Source: Stephanodiscus triporus (lineage: Eukaryota; Bacillariophyta; Thalassiosirophyceae; Thalassiosirales; Thalassiosiraceae). From it: a stretch of 28,318 bases of DNA. Shown here piece after piece: positions 1 to 9,507 of this stretch; the stretch's first letter is position 1, and every line of letters begins with the position of its first letter. The stretch spans positions 1 to 28,318 of the forward strand of contig JALLAZ010000318.1 of assembly GCA_036939755.1 (NCBI GenBank). Reading direction: 5' to 3'. A program made the position numbers and the translations under genes. The notes beneath the pieces are model-generated. The model made no database searches, was not told where the DNA came from, and was given only the letters and a program-made list of their open reading frames with translations.

Positions 1-194
1 TGAGAGAGGGAGGGATGAGATGATGGTGGCGGCAATGAACAATGGATGACAAGAACAAAGGGGCAAGGACGATGGTAGAGGCGGCGCAAGGGGCGCACAA
101 GGAGGCCGTTTGTCTTTGCCAATCATCAAGTGGTGATTAAGTTGTTGTTACCCCTTCCCGTTGAATTACTATGTAGAACAAAGTCTGTGGTAAT

Positions 195-217
195 GAGGTT
201 GAGGGAATTGTGTGGGG

Positions 218-251
<34 letters not shown>

Positions 252-645
252 TTGTGGCAGTTTGCTTGCTGCGTGGAGTTCCCTAGAATCTGGTACTGAC
301 CGACATAGAAAAAATGACAATCAACCAGTTGTGTAACTTATGCTGGTAGATTTTTATCAAGTTTAAGATATTTGTAAGAAATGCTTACAAATCGTCATTT
401 TTACCAGTATGTTTTTTACGAATTCCTTAGTACAGAGCTTACAAATTGCGATTTGTAAGCTTTTTTTACATATCATGATTTTAAATGCAAGACAATTTTC
501 AAGAATTTTTGTTACATAAAAGGGAAGAGTTTACTTGGCGCCAAAAAGGGGTCTGCAGTACGATACCAGACTCTACAGGAACTCTGTGCAGCAAGCAAAC
601 TGCCACAGCCACACACACACACCACCACACAATTCCCTCAACCCC
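195..645. repeat. Imperfect long inverted repeat with TG/CA microsatellite
   Basis: Arm 1 (about 195-298) and arm 2 (about 557-645) are near reverse complements. Both carry, in mirrored order, GAGGTTGAGGGAATTGTGTG, a (TG)n or (CA)n run, GGCAGTTTGCTTGCTGC, and a block reading TCTGGTA. The arms are separated by about 260 nt of AT-rich loop. The microsatellite is longer in arm 1 (about 219-250) than in arm 2. I see no credible protein in 1-842. The layout fits a foldback/MITE-like element or a head-to-head duplication. No flanking target duplication was recognised. A related GAGGTTGAGGGAA string recurs near 736-750. Confidence 0.75.
436..461. repeat. Perfect 11-bp palindrome inside the foldback loop
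   Basis: AGCTTACAAAT (436-446) is followed by TGCG and then ATTTGTAAGCT (451-461). It can form an 11-bp stem with a 4-nt loop. A related string, GCTTACAAATCG, occurs about 55 nt earlier. It is followed by a T-run. Function unknown; it may be an internal part of the foldback element. Confidence 0.7.
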
Positions 646-842
646 AATACCAAACCCCTACTTATCAAAATTGAAAGACATTTGTTAAATAAGCTGTAGA
701 GTAGTAAGGTACACAGCTGCTACACATATGTACATTGAGGTTGAGGGAAACTGAAACACTAGTTAATAAGTCACAAAAAACATAGATGCAAAGTAAGAAA
801 TTGTTACTATGAAGTATTACAATAGTATCAATGCTCATGTTG

Positions 843-2157
843 TCACCAATATGTATTGTCAGAGTCACTGTCGCTGTTGCTGGGGTATGGTGCACCACCC
901 CCACTCCTACCTCCGCCGCCGCCGCTGCCACCACAGTCGCCACCTCCTCCGCCATCTGCCTCTGCGCTACTGTCAAGAAAGCCAAAGTCCTCAATTCCGG
1001 CATTCTTTGGTTGGGCTGTGAGGTCGTGGCAATTGTTGGCAACCTTCAGGGTGCAGACGTACATGCAGTTGAACTGCATGTGCATCTTGCCTGCAAAGGT
1101 CACCTTCTGCTTGGTGGGGACATGAACATCTTGAACTTGGGGTTTCCCATGCATTCCACATCAAGCTAGATGAGCTGGGGGGTGCCGCAATGGTATCCCT
1201 CGACTGCACGGACCCCCGTGTTCACCATGAGTTGTATTGTGTTGCTGTACCCAATACCAATACATTGGGAGGAGTCGCGCTGGATGCCTTGGACGCTTAG
1301 AGGTGGGAGAAGAGCCTCTTGTCTGACTTCCATTGGACGCTCGGTCAGCATCCTCCCCCCAGGTAGGAGGGTCACTTGAGGCTGCGCATCCTTTGGGGGC
1401 ACACCGCCCTCATGAAGGACCACGTCGATCTTGTTTTTTGTCCCCTGGGCGTAGGGGTTCACGGTATAGCCACGGAGTGCGTCGATGGAGAAGCGCGTCA
1501 GCACGGCGTGCTGCTTCTTCTTGGGAGGTGTATCGATTTCGATGGCATCCTTGCCCGTCATTTTCTTGCCCACCTTCTTGGTCTTTGTCGTGGGTGCCTT
1601 CTTAGTGGCAGTGGTGGTGTTTGCCATCTCTTGATTGTCGGTGGCGTCGTCTGCGGTGGCGTCATCAGGGGCGTCTTGGTCGTTGTCGACGGCGGCAGCA
1701 TCGTCATCATTGCCGTCATCGTCGTCGTTGTCGTTGTTGTCCTCTGCAATTTAGAGATGAGGGGGGGGAGACGTGAGTAATGGTGTAAACAAAAAGGATA
1801 AAATAAACATAATTTTATATCTCCTCCTTGTCAACGGCAACCACTCAGAGTGTCCTGGAGCTCACATGATCGGGCGTAGTTCCAAAAGTTGCGACAAAAA
1901 TTATGTTCGTCGTGGTCGCAGAAGTATTTTGCCCTGACGCTGTCGATGTATCTTGTTTTGGCAGAACATCCTATGTCAACCTTGCTGATGTTGATGAGTT
2001 CTTGAAGGTAGTTTTTGTTGACTTTTGACCTGGAGGGTTTTTCAGGGGGGGCTCATTGTCCATGGTCCGCTGGCGGATTTTGCCATTTTGCTGGTGGAGG
2101 AAGTGGTGTGGGTGGTGTTGGTGGTTGTTGCTTGCTAGGATAGAATGCGCGCCAGCC
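843..2157 (-). pseudogene. Decayed two-exon gene of unknown family, probably a genomic repeat
   Basis: A protein-like reading frame runs from about 2157 down to about 1840. It contains YLQELINISKVDIGCSAKTR and a Cys/His-rich stretch (KYFCDHDEHNFCRNFW), and has an in-frame TGA at 2053-2055. A probable intron ends at AAATTGCAG near 1744. The next exon encodes an Asp/Asn/Ala-rich acidic stretch, then a Lys/Thr-rich basic stretch and a folded-looking part (1166-1627). A TAG at 1166-1168 interrupts this, and the frame resumes in a different phase from 1154 (KPQVQDVHVPTKQKVTFAGK), ending in a Gly/Asp/Ser-rich tail. Two stops and at least one frame change argue for a pseudogene. I do not recognise the family. 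Repeat-rich neighbours make a transposon-borne or multicopy gene likely. Confidence 0.5.
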
Positions 2158-2206
2158 CAGTCATTTGTGCACGCCAGCCAGCCCAATGCTACAGTCACGA
2201 GCTATG

Positions 2207-2465
2207 TATGTAGCTTGTACCAAATACCTACAAGTTTCAATTAGTGGAACTTGTAAAAAACTTGTATGAAAACCTACAATACATCTACGTTGTACGATTT
2301 TTGACAGCATGTCTACACTTGGTACAAAAGCCACGTATTCCTACATGGGCACCTACAACGTAGAGTTTTCCTACAACTCATCTACACCAAACTTGTACGA
2401 AAGTTGTATGGAAGTTGTACAGAAGTTGTATCCAAACTTGTCAAGTTCTATACCAAGCTACATAC
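2207..2465. repeat. MITE-like AT-rich element with inverted ends
   Basis: The ends TATGTAGCTTG (2207-2217) and CAAGCTACATA (2455-2465) are perfect reverse complements. The interior is dense in short variants of CTTGTA / TACAAG / GTTGTA / CCTACAA in both orientations, and has no open frame. The size (about 260 bp), inverted ends and lack of coding capacity suggest a non-autonomous DNA transposon or satellite-like element. No clear target-site duplication was seen. Confidence 0.55.
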
Positions 2466-2599
2466 TCAAATAATTCTGCCCATTGATAAAAAATCCATTC
2501 CCGTCAAAAACTCTCTCACGGTAGATATGAACAGCTAGCACTCTCACGCCACACTAGAAAGCCACACACAATCCACAACCATAACACACACACCAAAAC

Positions 2600-3737
2600 A
2601 TGAGAATCTCTGCTTCCAACGCTACCATCTCTTCCGCCGCTTCTGCAGCCACCATCAACAACTTCGACTCCGATGACAACATGGCATCAGAAGAGGGTGA
2701 GCAGCAACCTTGTCGTCTTGAGCAACAATGATGACAACTCAAGTGACAACGAGGCAGATGACGTAAGTGACAATGCTCTTGATGATGAATTTCTTTGTGC
2801 CACCCAGGACATCCAGAACCGGACGTCCCGTATCGTCGGGACGTCCGAGATGGGGACCGCTGCTTCCACGAGCTCTTCGGGGCGCGCATGGAGATTGTCG
2901 TCACTCTGTGGGAATTGATGTTTTTGAGCAATCTCCTCCCTGAGAAGCCAAAGCATCTGCTTTGGATGCTATTTTTCTTGAAGGTAAACCCTTGACAGGC
3001 CCCCAGTTGCTCCGCTGTTGGCGGGTCGGGGGAGCTGTCGATCCAAAGTCACTCCGAAAATGGGTGTGGCTCTTTATTAAGCGCATCAGTGAGCTGGCGG
3101 ACAATGTGAGTATGGTTGATTGTTGTGTCCTTTTGACCGCTGTTATCTCACCCCGCCACCCCCTCCCACGCCAGATCGCCTTCGAAAGCTGGCTGGGTGC
3201 CCACGATGTGGGCAACGACTGCCTTATCCTTATGTCCATCGTCGGAACCGACTTCCGCATCGAACAACAATGACCCGCGGTGAGGGGGAACCCTGTTCCC
3301 ACAAAGATGCGGGGCAATCTGCCCTATGATATGAGTTCGACATCAATGATATTCTCACGGGGATTTTGGTCTGGTTTGGCGGACCCTACCCCGCCGGCGC
3401 CTGGCCTGACATAATCAAGATATTTTTGCACACGCTCACTCACCTTCTTGAGCCGGGCAAACGCGTCGCAGCCAACAATTGCTACATCAGGCACCCCAAA
3501 AAGATAAAGTGCCCAAATAATGACTGCAACCCTGAAGAAAACCTCACGATGCAGGCTCACGTGAGGTCTCGACACGAGACCTTCAACGCTCGCCTCAAAT
3601 TTTGGGGCATCCTCGGGCAGAATTACCGCCACGACATCCGGCAGCATGGGAGTGTTTTTTACGCGTGCGCCGTCATCACCCAGCTCGCCATCGCAAACGG
3701 AGAGCCATTATTCGAGGTTGAATATGGAGGTGACTAG
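2600..3737 (+). pseudogene. Broken PIF/Harbinger-like DDE transposase, copy 1
   Basis: The frame starts at ATG 2600 with an acidic N-terminus and then shifts several times. Family blocks remain: CFHELFG...LWELMFLSNLLPEKPKHLLW, GGAVDPKSLRKWVW, NDCLILMSIVGTDFRIEQQ, VWFGGPYPAG, RSRHETFNARLKFWGIL, and ACAVITQ with GEPLFEVEYG. An intron of about 70 nt (GTGAGT near 3105 to CAG at 3174) lies in the same place as in the second copy. Lesions include frameshifts near 2730, 2840, 2990 and 3270 and an in-frame TGA at 3327-3329, where copy 2 has Trp. The putative DDE residues are Asp in GTDF, Asp in the WPDIIKIF block after GPYPAG, and Glu in RHET. It cannot encode a full protein. Confidence 0.85.
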
Positions 3738-3740
3738 ATA

Positions 3741-4203
3741 GTTAGTAATTTCATAGCAGCGTTATATTTCATAGTTAAACTCGGAATTCATACTTTTAAG
3801 TAATTTTTTAGTAAAACTATCAATTCATACTTTCTCACTCGCGTATTGGGGGGAATGAGTATCTATGAGGGCGAGCCCCCCATTTCCCTCAGCCTTCACC
3901 TCACACAACACGAAGAAGGCGATGAATCAGCTCAGCAGTCAGCAGAGAAGAAGACCAAATGAATATCTGCTGCTCAATTTCGTTCGGATACAGTTGCTGC
4001 GACGTACCTGCTGCCACAGTCCGGGGCGCTGTTGCGTGACGGGTGGGATCCGATGGAACGCTTCTTGGGCTTGTGTGGGAGGCTCTCTGCAACCCCTACG
4101 CTGCAAGTAAACAGTGCACATTCTGTGCGAACGGGTTACCAATCCTCGTCGCAACGAAACAACACTCACCTCAACTTTTCTTTTCAATACCAGGTAATAC
4201 ACA
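3741..4203. other. Non-coding: transposon 3' flank and upstream region of the M48 gene
   Basis: Nothing convincingly coding. The first part is the 3' flank of the transposase relic. It contains GAATTCATACTTTT at 3784-3797, identical to a string 3' of copy 2, and a second partial copy at 3822-3833. The rest (about 3900-4200) has no recognisable motif; it should hold the promoter and 5' UTR of the downstream protease. A pyrimidine-rich stretch ending in CAG lies just before ATG 4204, so a 5' UTR intron is possible. Confidence 0.6.
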
Positions 4204-5100
4204 ATGATACTCTACACGAGCATCGTGTTCTCCGTTCATGCGGTTGGGACTGCGTTAGCTTTCCCCTCTAATTCTGTGCCAGTGTCCAGGATTCCCTTGA
4301 AAGGAATTGATGCTTCCCAATTTCGCCATCCCTTGGATCGCGATCTCACTTCCTTCGTTAGGGGCGCCCCTTTGTCTAATCTGGCCGAGAATGCGGTCCG
4401 AGCATCCTTGTCCATAATGGAGCAAGCAGCTCGGCTCGATCTTCTCAGCTCGTCTGTCAAAGTTTCACCTCAACAAATGCCCGAACTATACAAGGCTATG
4501 GAAGATGCTTCCAGGTTGTTAGATGTGGAAGTCGTTCCAGAGCTCTACGTGCAATCAAGCTCTCAGGCAAATGCTTTTACATTGGCATTTCAGGGAAGGA
4601 ACAACGAGCCTCCCATTGTTGTTGTGACTTCTGCGTTGTTGGATAGGTGCACAAATGATGAGATTGAGGCAATCATCGGTCATGAGTTGGGACATGTGAA
4701 ATGCTCGCACTCATTGTATTTGACTGTTGGTGGGCTTGTTTCTGCCCCTTTGCGCGGATTGCCTGTGATGGGCTCTCAAGTAGAGCAACTACTGCAGCAA
4801 TGGCGGCTGGCAGCAGAATATTCGTGCGATCGTGCAGCATTGTTGGTCGCTCAGGATGTGAATATTGTAGCAGGTGCAATGTTGAAGCTTTTTGCAGGAA
4901 CATCTCGCGCTACTAATACCCAGGCCTTCATAGACCAGTCGAAAGAGTATGAAAAATTGCTAAAGGATGCGAACCCGATGGTAAGGGCATCAATTCGAAT
5001 GCAACAGAGAACCCACCCTTTGCCCGTTAAACGAGTGGCGGAACTTGAGAAATGGTTCAATTCCGATGAGTACAGGAGAATTATTCACTCCAAGTTCTAG
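4204..5100 (+). CDS. M48-family zinc metalloprotease, predicted plastid-targeted
   Basis: The predicted protein has 298 residues in one exon. HELGH at residues 160-164 binds the catalytic zinc with Glu161 as general base. Glu205 in AAEYSCDRAA is the third ligand, and DRAA is typical of M48 (HtpX/OMA1/plant PGM48-like) proteases. The N-terminus MILYTSIVFSVHAVGTALA followed by FPSNS looks like a signal peptide plus transit peptide with Phe at +1, the diatom rule for import into the complex plastid. A plastid quality-control protease is therefore inferred. No multi-spanning membrane region is seen, unlike bacterial HtpX, so this is closer to the compact plant-type enzymes. ATG 4204 is chosen because it gives the targeting peptide. 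It converges on the GT92 gene with only 185 nt between stop codons. Substrate unknown. Confidence 0.9.
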   Translation: MILYTSIVFSVHAVGTALAFPSNSVPVSRIPLKGIDASQFRHPLDRDLTSFVRGAPLSNLAENAVRASLSIMEQAARLDLLSSSVKVSPQQMPELYKAMEDASRLLDVEVVPELYVQSSSQANAFTLAFQGRNNEPPIVVVTSALLDRCTNDEIEAIIGHELGHVKCSHSLYLTVGGLVSAPLRGLPVMGSQVEQLLQQWRLAAEYSCDRAALLVAQDVNIVAGAMLKLFAGTSRATNTQAFIDQSKEYEKLLKDANPMVRASIRMQQRTHPLPVKRVAELEKWFNSDEYRRIIHSKF

Positions 5101-5285
5101 GGTTTAAGGTTGATAATATGGAAAAAGTAAGTTATAATGGATCATAAGTAGGATTACTTTGGCAACCTTGAAATCTGTGTCAAATATTGTGTCATATGAA
5201 AGCGTAATGTGGTGATAATCCTATGGTGGCATGGCGAGAACTGGCGCCATTGTGGCAATTGTATTGGAGACAATTCTTACATGCA

Positions 5286-7995
5286 TCACTCGCTAATGAT
5301 ACCAATTTTACTCATTGCGTCATTAAGTCTCGGAAGCCAGAATTCCTCTACCCTGCGGTTCTTCCAGCAGTTGCAGTACTTTCCGGTTTCGTCGTGAAAC
5401 ACATTTTTTGTGTGCAACGCATCATCAAATGCGAGATCGTCCGGACATGGGATACCTACAAGACAATTCGAAGGTGCATTCAACATGCACAATTTCTCAC
5501 GAGTAAATGTTTCAGCAGGAACAGTAGTTTTTGCATGAATTAACACCCCCTCTTCCAATTCGTCCACGAATCTTTCCATTTTTGGATTGTCGGTAGCTTT
5601 TCGGATGAATGCGCCTATGGTATGTTGCTTTTCCATAGCAAGCTCGGTCTTATATTCCATCGCATGTCCATGAAGTTAAAGGAAATAAGTATTTGGCACG
5701 GTCTGGTTGGGAAAGAATCAAACGTAAGATACGAAATTGACGAAGAAGCGAAATAGACTCACGGTCACTGTGGAATAGTGGACATAGTGCAACAGTACAA
5801 AATCCGGGCGATAAAATTGTTTCTATGCCCACGTCATAATTACCACGAGGAGCAGCGCAATGCAACATGGGTGTCTGGCAGAAAAAGATATGTTGCATGC
5901 ATACCGTAACATGCCGACTCTCACCATAGCGCGCGCAAATCTTTCAGGCTTCGGCGATTTGATATACTCGCAATTGTACGTTTCCAAGTATGTGTTGTTC
6001 ACACTCTTTGCCAAACATTGGTTGTGACTTTTTGCCATTTCGCGGGTGCATTCACTAGCTCCCTCATCAAATATTGGTCTGCGTTTGTCAAGCGTATTGC
6101 CAATGATCACAAATAGTACAAATTCGGCAACGCAGCTCTTTGTCAGTTTCATAACCTTGGCAGAAGAAGGGGAAGAAAACACACAAAATTGCTTACACCA
6201 AGGCACTCAACAGCGGTCTTGCCCTCGTGCTCCGAAACTTCAAAACCTTCCGTCCCTCCTCGCGGTCTACTTTATCCAGTACCTGTTTCCAGCTAGTATG
6301 CCTTCCCATCGGTACGAAGTATTCGTCAGGGTCCATAGATGCCATCCAGTCGGTGTACGGACCGTACCTGCTCCTACAAGCCGCTTCCGCTGCGTATTGG
6401 CTCGATCGCTCGCCCGGATCGTCGTGCGCCGGACGGTTATTGTTGCAGACGGTGGCGGGCCAATCGATGCGAGTTACCAGAGACGGAGGGAAGAGGTCGG
6501 TGACGGAGCTCAAATCGTCGTGGGTACGACCTCGATCGTCCAACTTGGACGTGTCGTTCCCGAAGTCGGGGTCGGCCTCGTTCTTGAGACGGAATATCGT
6601 GGCATTGGCACCCGAGTTGTCAAAGACGTAGACGTGATCGAAGCCCACCAGCAGGTTGAATGCGATCCATTCGCGCAGACGCGCCTTGCCATCGGCGATG
6701 CGACGTTCGTTCCCACGCCGTTGATGTATGGCGGATGTCCAGGTGCAGGCCACGAGGCGATGGGGCTTCTTCTTCTTCGTGGTGGGAATCGCGTTGGCGT
6801 TTTCCCTCACATCGCCGGCATCATCGTCCGGTATCTCCGAGGGCGGGGGCTTTGGCAGGGAGCAGACCGGCAAGTTCTCCCACCTCCCCGAATCTTCAGC
6901 CCGGGGAAGAACGTGATCCTTCCCCCACATTTTCGCGGCATCGAAAGTCACGGGTCCTCCGTGACCCTCGTGAAAGAAGAACCCGTCGCGGTCGTTCCTA
7001 CGCGCGGGCGTTCGAATCGGAACGATGTCCATCGTCAAATCGGTCGCAGATCGTCGCAAGTGCGCGGGTATCGGACATCGGAACAACAACGGCGACAGCC
7101 AGAAGTACGATTGCTCCTTCCCGTCCTCCACCATGCTATCCTTCATCTTCCTCCAATTGACGAATTCGTAGTTGAACGGATACGTCGAGAGCGTTTCCCC
7201 CTCGTATGTCAATGTCCGGCGCGCGTAGTCGAGCGACTTGAATCGACAGACGAAGCGAGTCTCGACGCCGTCGGGATCCGCCTCCTCGTGCGTGCTCAAT
7301 CGATATCGAACGTCGTCCCTGTCCGCGCCTGGACGATCGTCGTTCGACCGCGACCCCCGAAGCCGCATATCGTCGGTCAAATTCGCCGTCAGACGCCTGA
7401 TCGCGACGGGCTGGAACAGCGCCACCTGTCCCTCCCAGAATCTCATCTCGTCCGCGTGGTGTTTGCCCTTGTGACACCTACGTCGGTTCTGCGCGACGAC
7501 GTCGACGCCCATGCCGTCCTCGGACACGAAGAGGTCGTGCAGCCACGGCAGGTACGGATCCCGTATCGTCATTCCGAAATCGTCCGCGGGGAGGAGGGAC
7601 GGCACGTGCCCGCATATCGTCGTCGACGTCGCGCGGGCGGAATTATAATTGATCCGCGGGAACGAGATGCGGGTCAGATCGCTGGCGTCCGTCCGCCTCG
7701 GGGGCAGCGGCGCCCTTGGCCTGCTGCCGTCGTCGTCGTGCCACCACGCGTCGGTGGCGGATGACGGCTCCGAGTAGGCCGAGAGGACGGGTGGCCACTC
7801 GTCGTCGTCGCGATTTCGCGCCGCGGGGTCGACGCTGTCGCCGTTCGCGACGTCGGGCGGGAAGAAGGGCGGCCGATCGCGCGCGAGTAGTAGGGCGCGC
7901 TCTTGCCACGCGATCAGTAAGATGGACGTCGAGAACGTGAGGGTGAGACCTATCGAGAGGAGCAAACCGTCGAGCTTTATTCTATGGACAATCAT
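5286..7995 (-). CDS. GT92 (DUF23-type) glycosyltransferase, four exons, type II membrane protein
   Basis: Exons on the minus strand: 7995-6197, 6078-5925, 5822-5763 and 5648-5286. Joined, they give one frame of 791 residues, with canonical GT donors and AG acceptors. An N-terminal hydrophobic helix (about residues 10-30, [20 protein letters not shown]) suggests a Golgi/ER type II anchor. The C-terminal half has the family blocks: [29 protein letters not shown], the nucleotide-sugar/metal-binding DPDEYF at 555-560, [27 protein letters not shown], and [20 protein letters not shown], which is encoded entirely by the 60-nt third exon. The last exon encodes a Cys-containing C-terminus with YCNCW and VEEFWLPRL. 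Acceptor substrate unknown. Exon 1 is strongly GC-rich and Arg/Asp-rich, whereas exons 2-4 are distinctly AT-richer. Confidence 0.88.
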
Positions 7996-8412
7996 TGCCG
8001 AGTATGGCGACTATGACGTACAGCCCCAGACCGCCGATGTCATGCTTCACGTCTCAGAAGATGGCTGTGTTGTTTCTTGTTTCATCAGCACAGAGAGAAG
8101 TACCATACTCACCAAAATACGAAATCGTACGTAGAGTATCTACGCTACATGGGCCCAGCGCGCGGGTCAAAAAATACACGAGGTCTTTTCATCTTGTGTA
8201 GGAGTAGAAGATGATAATATCTAGATAATTATTACACGGAGCTTTGAAGTCAGTTGCTATCTATCTCACATAGCCATCAAATAATAATGTCTCGTTGTGG
8301 AATGATTAGCGGCGATTCATTCCTCCCACGTCGAGAGGATGGATCGGATGCCGTCTCCACTCCTTTGGCGATACTCATACATCCTCTCATATTCAGCTCT
8401 CATGCATCGCTT
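7996..8412. other. Intergenic region without a recognised gene
   Basis: This 417-nt stretch lies between two minus-strand genes. It should contain the promoter/5' UTR of the GT92 gene and the 3' UTR of the upstream gene. A short perfect inverted repeat, CGTAGA-GTA-TCTACG, lies at 8130-8144. No credible coding frame, tRNA or transposon sequence was seen. Confidence 0.55.
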
Positions 8413-9507
8413 TCAATCCAAGCCATCGCAATCCTCTTTCCTTGGAACACTCCAGGTGAAAAATGGTTGCGAAACGGACGATATGCCAAAATCTAAATCG
8501 TTTTCGAGGCCGCAGAGCATAAATCCGAGTACTTGCCGGCAGCGCGGCTCGCAGGCGTCGTACCACACGTTCTCCCGCACCCGCGTCGAGTCGCGCGCCC
8601 GTTTGCCGAAGTAAAATTCCGCGATGCCGGTCGGACGCAGCCCACGCGACTGGGCCCACGCCACCAGCTTCGTGGCGCAGCAGTCCCCGGTGCCCGCCGG
8701 CACCTTGGCCTTCCCGGCCAGGAAGGCTCGCTCTACCGTCCGGCGGTCGCCGCGGTAGTTGCGGACCACCTGCGCGCTCCGCAGCACCGCCATCCCCCGT
8801 CGCGAGAGGTCCTGGCGTCTCAGCTTGGCGGATGCCGCCGCGCCCCGATCGCCCCGCGCGACGAGGTCGGCCTCGAGGGCCATGGCGTCGGTCACCGCGC
8901 GCTGCAGCTCCGCGAAGGGCGGGATGTCCTCCGGGGCGCCGCCGAACCGCTCCGTGGCGTACAGGGCTGGGGCCCAGCCCGGGACGGTCCAGTGCCCGTT
9001 GAGCTTCCCGGAAAAGGCCCTGAGCACCACCACGCCAGGCCCGCCTCCGGCCGCGACGACGGCGCGGGGGGCGGTCGCGACGAGCACGCCGAGCATCTTG
9101 CCGCGCTCTTCGACGAGGCAGCGCACGCTGAACCGTGGGTCCGGGCCTCCTCCTCCTCCTCCCCCTCCCCCTCCCCCTCCCCCCCCCCCCCCCCCGCCCG
9201 CCTCGGCGTCGAAGTCCAAGCGTCCCGTGATTTCCAGGGCGCTCGCGAGATCGGCGGCCGCGGCGAGGGCCTCCGGGGTTGTCGGGATGCCGTGCTCTCG
9301 CTGGCACCGCGAACAATACCCCGACGCGCCGCGCAGACGAGAAGATGGCCGCCATCGCGGGGGGGGAGGTGGAGGGCGGCGCAGAGGATGCCGCGAGGGC
9401 GATCGAAGGAAGAGGAGGAGGGGAGGAGCGTCATTCAATCGAGGCGTAGAGGAAGTAGTGTGCCGCGCCAGCGCGAGATAGAGGAGCGCGAGCGTCTCAT
9501 TTCTCAT
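8413..9507 (-). CDS. Stand-alone protein resembling the N-terminal extension of bacterial RluA-type pseudouridine synthases
   Basis: 364 residues from ATG 9505-9507. In order: a basic/Pro-rich N-terminus (possibly targeting), CSRCQREHGI with a CxxC pair, a poly-Gly run of about 18 residues, RGKMLGVLVA, VVLRAFSGKLNGHWTVPGWAP, a helical middle region, GTGDCCATKLVAWAQSRGLR, PTGIAEFYFGKRARDS, and C-terminal WYDACEPRCRQVLGFMLCGL. From memory these blocks match the roughly 300-residue domain preceding the catalytic domain in some Vibrio- and Bacteroidetes-type RluA-family enzymes (GDCAAPKLL...AMAEFWWG...ACKGKC). The pseudouridine synthase domain itself is absent here. Biochemical role unknown; conserved Cys pairs suggest metal binding. 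It is divergent from the rhodanese-like gene at 9684. The coding strand carries a G17 homopolymer (C-run 9179-9195). Confidence 0.72.
   Translation of the reverse strand: MRNETLALLYLALARHTTSSTPRLNDAPPLLLFLRSPSRHPLRRPPPPPPRWRPSSRLRGASGYCSRCQREHGIPTTPEALAAAADLASALEITGRLDFDAEAGGGGGGGGGGGGGGGGGGPDPRFSVRCLVEERGKMLGVLVATAPRAVVAAGGGPGVVVLRAFSGKLNGHWTVPGWAPALYATERFGGAPEDIPPFAELQRAVTDAMALEADLVARGDRGAAASAKLRRQDLSRRGMAVLRSAQVVRNYRGDRRTVERAFLAGKAKVPAGTGDCCATKLVAWAQSRGLRPTGIAEFYFGKRARDSTRVRENVWYDACEPRCRQVLGFMLCGLENDLDFGISSVSQPFFTWSVPRKEDCDGLD

Noticed and set aside
6046..7764. 572-codon plus-strand open frame
   Set aside because: It is antisense to GC-rich exon 1 of the GT92 gene, has Arg/Val-rich composition typical of a shadow frame, and shows no family motif, whereas the minus strand has clear GT92 blocks.
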